Shown here piece after piece: positions 58,172-64,000 of a stretch of DNA of 64,000 nucleotides. Source of the DNA: Spinellus fusiger (lineage: Eukaryota; Mucoromycota; Mucoromycetes; Mucorales; Phycomycetaceae); assembly GCA_025094145.1 (NCBI GenBank), contig JALLLS010000050.1, positions 62,001 through 126,000 of the forward strand, read 5' to 3'. How positions within the stretch are numbered: the stretch's first letter is position 1; every line of letters starts with the position of its first letter. The notes under the pieces are model-generated. The model saw only the letters and a list, made by a program, of their open reading frames with translations. It was not told the origin of the DNA and searched no databases. A program made the translations under genes and the position numbers.

Positions 58172-58482
58172 AAGACTATTTTATACAAAAGCTATGATCT
58201 GGCACTTCTGCACTATTCTGGCAATGAGACTGACTGGTATCTATTGTGTAGTGCACCCTATTCTTTTATGCCTAAGACATCTAAGTCTCTATCAGAGGTC
58301 TGTATAATCTTTCTATTACACACGTTCTTATGCATTCGACACAAATTATGCTTAAGTCGAAATCAAGGCTATAGGATATCATTAGTCAAACGTCTCTATA
58401 ATTCTCCCGACTTACATTTACGTATTAATCTACTGGTATATGCTTCGGAGATGCTCTCTTTTATACAGTAGTTATCGACAGG
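58172..58482 (-). pseudogene. Probable Tc1 transposase C-terminal relic (right arm copy)
   Basis: Mirror of 41440-41750. The plus-strand frame 58244-58471 is a shadow of it. Confidence 0.4.
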
Positions 58483-58654
58483 GTTTTAATATGGGCATTC
58501 ACAAAAATCAAGGTTATGCATCTTCAAGTCATACATCTTTTTAAGCCCCTATTTTTATTTATTTATTCATACTCTCATTACTCTCATTATTAAGCATGTC
58601 CTATACCATACCATTAACACCATTATACTTCTTTTTAAAACTCAAGCATTATAG

Positions 58655-58936
58655 GAGAAGTCGTGCATTCTATATAATCAGCATACACAGCTGCTGATAC
58701 TCATCATAAGTACACAATGTGATTTATTAGACATAGATTATGATGTCTCTGTTTGTGAGTCTAATGAAGATAATCATACGCCTATCATAACCATATTAAT
58801 GACAAATGGAAGGCACCAAAGACTTATGAAAAGTCTTTTAATTGCAGCTGAATTTCTTGTGATTGAACATGGCCATTGCGCAGACACAGAGATTGAATGT
58901 CGTCTTTCAGAGTGCAGTTTTTTGTACTTTGACTAG
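58655..58936 (+). other. Unrecognised 93-codon open frame (right arm copy)
   Basis: Bounded by stops at 58652 and 58934, with no ATG near its start, it reads with good amino-acid balance: QLLILIISTQCDLLDIDYDV, SVCESNEDNHTPIITILMTN, LMKSLLIAAEFLVIEHGHCA. The DNHTPI...LLIAAEFLV pattern is faintly like an ankyrin repeat, but I do not claim it. It could be an exon of a relic. The left-arm mirror is 40986-41267. Confidence 0.3.
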
Positions 58937-61107
58937 CAGTCTATTTTTTGACTTATTCTCTTTATTCTCGTGAAGGCTTAAGTAGATAAAGATAAGAAAA
59001 ACATAAGAAGATTTGTTAATACTTTTATAAATAATAAAAAGTAATTATAATGATGGATATATGTTTATTCACTGATGAATAGAGCAGTAAGCAGTCATTA
59101 AGTTTAGATGGCAGTATAAGAGAGAAGCAACAAAGTAGTCATGTTGACTTTATAGGCTTGTATCAGTGCAAATGATTCTTTCGCCGACTGTTTACTACTG
59201 CTATGCATACTAAGTCTATGTATCAATGATGGATCCTATCCACTGCTGGTACTCTGCAAGGGATTGCTAGTAGGATTTCGACTGCATACTTGGAATGTTC
59301 TTTTAAACCAATAGCATGATAGAATCTATAATGCTTACTATATAACGCGACACAAACGCCCTTCACAGATGTGCCCCTATCTTTTCACTCTCAAGTAAGG
59401 TAAACCAGGCCAATGAGATCACTATATTTTCATATGCAATAGACAGTCCCTACCATGACCAAGTATCTCACAGTCAGTTTAGGGGTGCAAAAGATCCACC
59501 AAAAGACAAAACTCACTTTCAGAGAACTAGAAAAAATTAAACTTTTGCTGTCTATGGCAGCTGCACCTATTTAATGGGGTCGAATTAGTGTTCACTTACT
59601 TTTACTTTTCTTCTTTTCTTTTCTACCTTGAGTAAAGTACAAATATAATAACAATAGTAGAATGAATGACAAGTGTTATGGTGATAATGGTTCAATCGAA
59701 AAGAAAAAGGCCACATATTGTGCCTATGATTTGAGGATAGTTTTCAGCTGATCGCTTGTATGCAAGCCCAATAGGGGTCACTTGGTGTCACCATGACTTT
59801 CAAAGGTCAAACTGAACAATACGTGTGGGTAAAATTGCTAGGTGTGCTTGACAGTGCATTAATTGCCGGTGGAGAAATCCATCAAGCACATAAAACATTT
59901 ACTTTACTTTAGAATGTATACTATTCCGTTGCAACTCGGTAACAATGATCGATGTTATATAGACTAGTTATTGGTGAGTATTGAGTTATAGTTAATACTG
60001 CAACATCTAGGAAAAAATACTACTGGAAATTGAGAAAATAATTTGCTGATAAAGCGTTGAGCAAAACTAAAGCACGACATCAGCAATAAACGACACCGAT
60101 TGATAGTTAATCTCGACTTTTAGATTCAAATATATCTGGAAGTAAGCTCAGAGACTAAAGGCTACTCCAAATAGTGGATCTGAGACTGAGACAAAAAAAA
60201 ACAAATACAGATCATGTTTATTGTAAGCAATTGCACTAGCCTTGATCCTATTTTTTTTCGAATTTTCCATTGAGTGTATGTCATGACTTTATGATAAAAA
60301 ATTCTTTATTGTGACACATTTACATTTTCTCTTCTTGACACTATTAGTAGCATTAAATTTACTAATGTTTGTTTATAGTGAATGTAGTCTACTAATGTGT
60401 TGAATAATGACTCTCGTTTTATACCATTCAATTATAGTTGTTGGTGCTGAGTTCTTCATTAAACATATTTTACTTAATAATATGATACTACCGATCATCA
60501 ATCTGACACAGACAATTCTATCAACAGGTGCGTTTTTTCTACCTATTATTGTCTGTATGAATAGTCCCTCAAATGACTTTGTAAAAGTATTAGACTTTCT
60601 TTATTCAGTATACTAAACACATATCTTAACCTAAATAAGCCTTCTTGTTGTTGTAGAATAAATATGAAAGCTTAAATAAAAATACTCTGTAAGAAAACGA
60701 ACAGGATAGAGCTGAAAACTAGCACTATGCTGAGATGGAAGGTAATCCCCAAGGAATATACGAATAGACCCATTGAAGGCACGAGGCGGAGATACCAGAT
60801 TGTGATGAGTTCAAGAAATGTCCATGCCGAATATTGTATATTTTAGTAAAATATTCTTTTATTTTACTATGATTATCTTTTTATTTGTTTAATGAGAATT
60901 TTATATCTTTACTTAAGGAATCTGTAGAGCTATATTCATAGCAAGGTAGAGCATACAAATTGAAGAAACAGAACCGGAGTATAAAAATAGGGGGAACACA
61001 GCTGATCTGGCTCAGTGCAGTCTACATGAAAGAAACAAGGCATAGACAGGAATATCGTGGGCTGGTACTTTGTCACAACCCCTTGAAAACTATATGCATA
61101 CTGAGTA
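58937..61107. other. Right arm, non-coding or unrecognised
   Basis: Mirror of 38815-40985. No gene recognised. The frames at 60407-60616 and 60960-61190 are exact mirrors of left-arm frames and resemble no family; the latter overlaps the tRNA-like sequence. Confidence 0.4.
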
Positions 61108-61188
61108 CTCTACGTAGTTTAATGGCTAAAGCATTCACTTTACTATATCTACATCGTGGTTTCGACTCCCAAAGAGACTCCATTTTTT
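61108..61188 (+). pseudogene. tRNA-like sequence (right arm copy)
   Basis: A-box-like TAGTTTAATGG at 61115-61125, B-box-like GGTTTCGACTCC at 61158-61169 (one extra T against GGTTCGANTCC), and a T6 run at 61183-61188 that would terminate RNA polymerase III. A D-stem GTTT/AAGC forms (61117-61120 with 61129-61132). The anticodon stem does not pair, and the acceptor stem pairs only as CTCT/AGAG with wrong spacing. It is therefore a tRNA pseudogene or the head of a tRNA-derived SINE rather than a working tRNA. The duplicate is at 38734-38814. Confidence 0.4.
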
Positions 61189-61321
61189 AAATTTCTCTCG
61201 TATTTTTGCTTCCCTTCAGCTTTCTGAGCCCATAAAATAGTATCCAGCCAAAAATAATTGACTTTGTCTTTATGACGCGCTATTACTTTCTTTAAATCTT
61301 GCCTTTACTCATAACAATATA

Positions 61322-61582
61322 GACTATAATGTAGAAAGAGTTCAATAAATTCAAGGCAAAGGCATCTATATTGTTTCTTGGCACTGTCTCGCTTTGCAAC
61401 ACAATGACAGCCTTTATCCTTTGCTTGATGATGTGTACACTAATTTTCATAAAGCCTATTTATTATTATTTGAACCCAGAGATTTTCCGTTTAATTGATA
61501 TCAGGGCTATAAGCTGGCCGGTAGAGTAATATCTTTACACCGTTGTCCATCCTCCATGACCCTGTCAATTTAATAGTATGAC
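61322..61582 (-). pseudogene. Tc1/mariner transposase C-terminal relic (right arm copy)
   Basis: Mirror of 38340-38600, with the same decayed SPDIN/TENLW block on the minus strand. Confidence 0.55.
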
Positions 61583-62161
61583 TGATAACATTATCTCTTT
61601 AAAGTGAATAGATAATTTTAAGATTCGGGTGTGAGAGACGGTGAAGCTAGAGTTGATAAGGAGTTCTCAAGAAATCAATACACTTTCATAGTTGACATTG
61701 CCCCTCATAACGCATAGGACTTTTATCACTTTTACTACTAGAAATGCTTCACATTATTTTATTATTACCACTTAATCTCTTGAATAGTTTCAACTACTTT
61801 TGTATTAAGCTATATTTAATCTCATTGATATACAATACAATACAATACAATACAATACAATACAATGTATTTTATTTTTATTTTAGGATGATGAAAATGC
61901 TATTCACGCACTGGGCCTGGTGGCCATCCGATGAGAGCTTTTGAAAAAATAAGACTGTAGTGACAAGGCAAAAGCGACTCACTTTTTTAAAATCCAAATT
62001 TCTTTTTATTTTTATTTTCATTCTTTATCTTAATAGCGTTGTTATTTTATATATTAATTAGACAAAGAGTTGAAATACTCAATAATTAAATAGATGAGTG
62101 TTGATAATACAAAGCAGCGGCTTTATTTGCAAGCTACTTATCAACCACCATGACTACTCTT

Positions 62162-63143
62162 GACATCAGTAACTGCCCGACATCTCCACTCCATGCTGGC
62201 AATGAGGTTGTCTGTCACTTTCTTTGATATTTTTTCTTTATTTCAGCATCAAGGCAGCCTCTAACTTTTCCTTGGTGAAATAGACTTTCCTGTCTTTCCT
62301 AATGATCATCTTGAAGTGGGCTTATTGATGCTCCATTGGATTGGGATTAAGACTTTGTGGCGACTGTTAAAGAGTGATCACTAACTGTTTACTACTTTCC
62401 AATTGAGTTTTTTTTCCTAGTATAGGGTATAGCATTGTATTCCTGTATTCAGTTACTGAATCTAGAATTTAAAAAAGAGAGATGTTTGAGCTCATGGCAG
62501 TAAATTTCTCCCAAGATATCAATACACTTATCGGAGTTTATCTTACCATCCACTGCGATCCATCTCTTAATACCTTGCCTACTGAAACAGCTCCATACTA
62601 TTACTCCATCACCTCCAGATTTCTTTGTTCCCAGAACATTTTCAGGGCTAAAGGTTATGACTTATTGCCTATTGACTTTGATGCCCCCGTCATGGCTCAT
62701 CAACTTTACTCTAGACTCGGACGACCAGACTACTTTCAACTATTGTTCATAAGTCTAGTTTATTTTCTTAAAGACACATTGGAATATTGCCTCCATGTGC
62801 CTCTTCTTTTTATTTTTATTATTGTTATTATTAAAAAAAAACTTGATCATCAAGATGTACTAATGAAAGTTTATTCTTATCAAGGTATTTCTTTAAAGTC
62901 TTATATGAGATCTTGATGGCCATCTTCTCCATGATAGTTTCTTTCGTTTGTTGAGGATCACACACAGCTGTTATGTGTAGCCACTGAACAGTCCTATCAT
63001 AACTAGTTCTACTTTATCTATTCTTGAGTAAAGGTGCTACCGGGGTTTCTTTTTTTTTTGCAGCACCTTACTATGTCTCCTATAGTGGTAGAAGGCACAT
63101 TAGACATTCGAGATACCTCGGCCTGGGTGAAGTTCATGTTCAG
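62162..63143 (-). pseudogene. Decayed Tc1/mariner transposase (right arm copy)
   Basis: Mirror of 36780-37760. The plus-strand frame 62482-62916 is a shadow. The homopolymer near 63050-63059 is one base longer than in the left arm. Confidence 0.7.
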
Positions 63144-63360
63144 CACCTAGTGGTGAATAACTGAACGGATCTCGATACTGGCACATTTTATATAGATCTC
63201 AGCGGTTTTGTAGAAAATTTTTATGACGTTGGATGGCACATACATCTCAATAAAAATATTGTTATAAGAAGAGGAAAATAAAGTGTATATTATTATTATT
63301 TTTTGATATAGAAATGGCTTGCAATTTTTAAAACTATTATTTTTGTGTTCGATCACTTTA

Positions 63361-64000
63361 TATGCACTATCTGTGATTATTCAGACAAGTAGAAAATAAC
63401 GAGACTGAACAAAGATAATTTTTATTAAGTGAAGAGTGGTTCATTATTTATACTTTTTGTGGGTGCTTATTCTTCAGTGGCATTCTACCTTTTGGTAGTT
63501 AATGATTAGTCCATGGCATAGCTTATTGATAGATGCAACCGTCTGGTTGGTGTAGATGATTTATCCTATGGTAGTTTACATAGGTGTAGCCTTATGGTTG
63601 GTTCATTGAATAAGCACACCATTATAAAGCCATCTATTATGTCTTCACTTTTAATTGCCTTTGATAGGTCTTATTTAATCCACTAAGGATTTATAGATGA
63701 AGGCAGCTCATTAAGTGTCCGATAATAATTTGAGCTTAGAAGGTTGATTTGTAGTTACGACCGATCAGTGAGATGATACAGAGATGTACTATGGTACTTG
63801 TATGCACTCAAGCTTTCATAGAGTATTCTGAATGTCACAGCATACTACTCATGTTGACCAATTCATGAAGAATCTTTGGATTGAAGTCGGAACACGACAC
63901 TATCTATATTCTTTCTTTTTTCATACTATTTTATTCAGTAGTATCATTGAAGTCAATATGAGTTACATTCTTTTCTAACAATAAGTTTGGAAACATAGGC
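63361..64000. other. Unique sequence outside the right arm
   Basis: AT-rich sequence with no similarity to the left outer flank and no recognisable gene up to the window edge. The short repeated patterns at 63530-63650 (GGTTGGTGTAGATGA, GGTTGGTTCATTGAATAA) are weakly similar to one another but not clearly a tandem array. Confidence 0.45.

Larger units (their letters stand above)
56129..63360 (-). repeat. Right arm of giant inverted repeat (7.23 kb)
   Basis: Reverse complement of 36563-43793. The inner edge starts TTGCCTGTTTCC at 56129; to its left the two sides diverge at once (CTTAC here, CTTCAT on the left-arm side). The outer edge ends ...TCACTTTA at 63360, beyond which sequences differ. 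I found no target-site duplication flanking 36563 and 63360, and no shared terminal motif of a known transposon. The arm carries the mirror copies of every feature listed for the left arm. Confidence 0.97.

Noticed and set aside
36563..63360. Giant element with 7 kb terminal inverted repeats (Polinton-like or virus-derived)
   Set aside because: No target-site duplication at the outer edges, no terminal motif, and no capsid, DNA polymerase or integrase gene in the spacer. The content is ordinary LINE, Tc1 and one housekeeping-type gene.

Overview
This window looks like nuclear DNA of an early-diverging fungus, most likely a Mucoromycota (Mucorales-type) genome. That is an inference from AT-rich intergenic DNA, short GT-AG introns of about 45-120 bp in nearly every conserved gene, and the mix of Tc1/mariner elements, APE-type LINEs and a CACTA/Plavaka-like transposase. 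I see no rRNA, no CRISPR and no bacterial-type operon.

Layout. 0-7 kb: end of a Plavaka-like deletion derivative, a prolidase gene (818-2260), a Tc1-type element (2724-4092) and a ten-exon MFS transporter of the allantoate-permease type (4820-6964, minus). 7-26.5 kb: a gene-poor transposon graveyard. It holds a Tc1 deletion derivative (11292-12039), a Plavaka-like derivative (13974-15310), a possible TnpB/Fanzor-like relic (about 16.5-16.8 kb), and a 4.2 kb Plavaka-like element (19411-23654) with a frameshifted transposase and a nested 291 bp solo LTR. 26.6-34.2 kb: a compact island of intact genes: GH17 glucanase, tubby-like protein, F-box/LRR protein, spliceosomal SmD2 and an NAA40/NatD-like acetyltransferase. 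34.8-36.4 kb: a Tc1/IS630-type element with an altered catalytic triad.

36.5-63.4 kb: a very large inverted repeat. Two near-identical 7.2 kb arms (36563-43793 and 56129-63360) face each other across a 12.3 kb spacer. Position x in the left arm matches 99922-x in the right arm. The arms hold decayed Tc1 copies, a tRNA-like sequence and an unrecognised decayed gene. The spacer holds a 5'-truncated LINE (minus), a nearly full-length LINE (plus, 17 bp target-site duplication), one intact two-exon gene for an NAD(P)-binding Rossmann protein, and a Tc1 element with clear TIRs.

The genes do not form one pathway. They are scattered housekeeping and cell-wall genes in a repeat-rich landscape. The most unusual feature is the giant inverted duplication. 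The LINE whose ORF1 start codon straddles its own target-site duplication, and the Plavaka-like family with frameshifts in homopolymer runs, come next. All gene models come from reading splice signals and protein similarity by eye.
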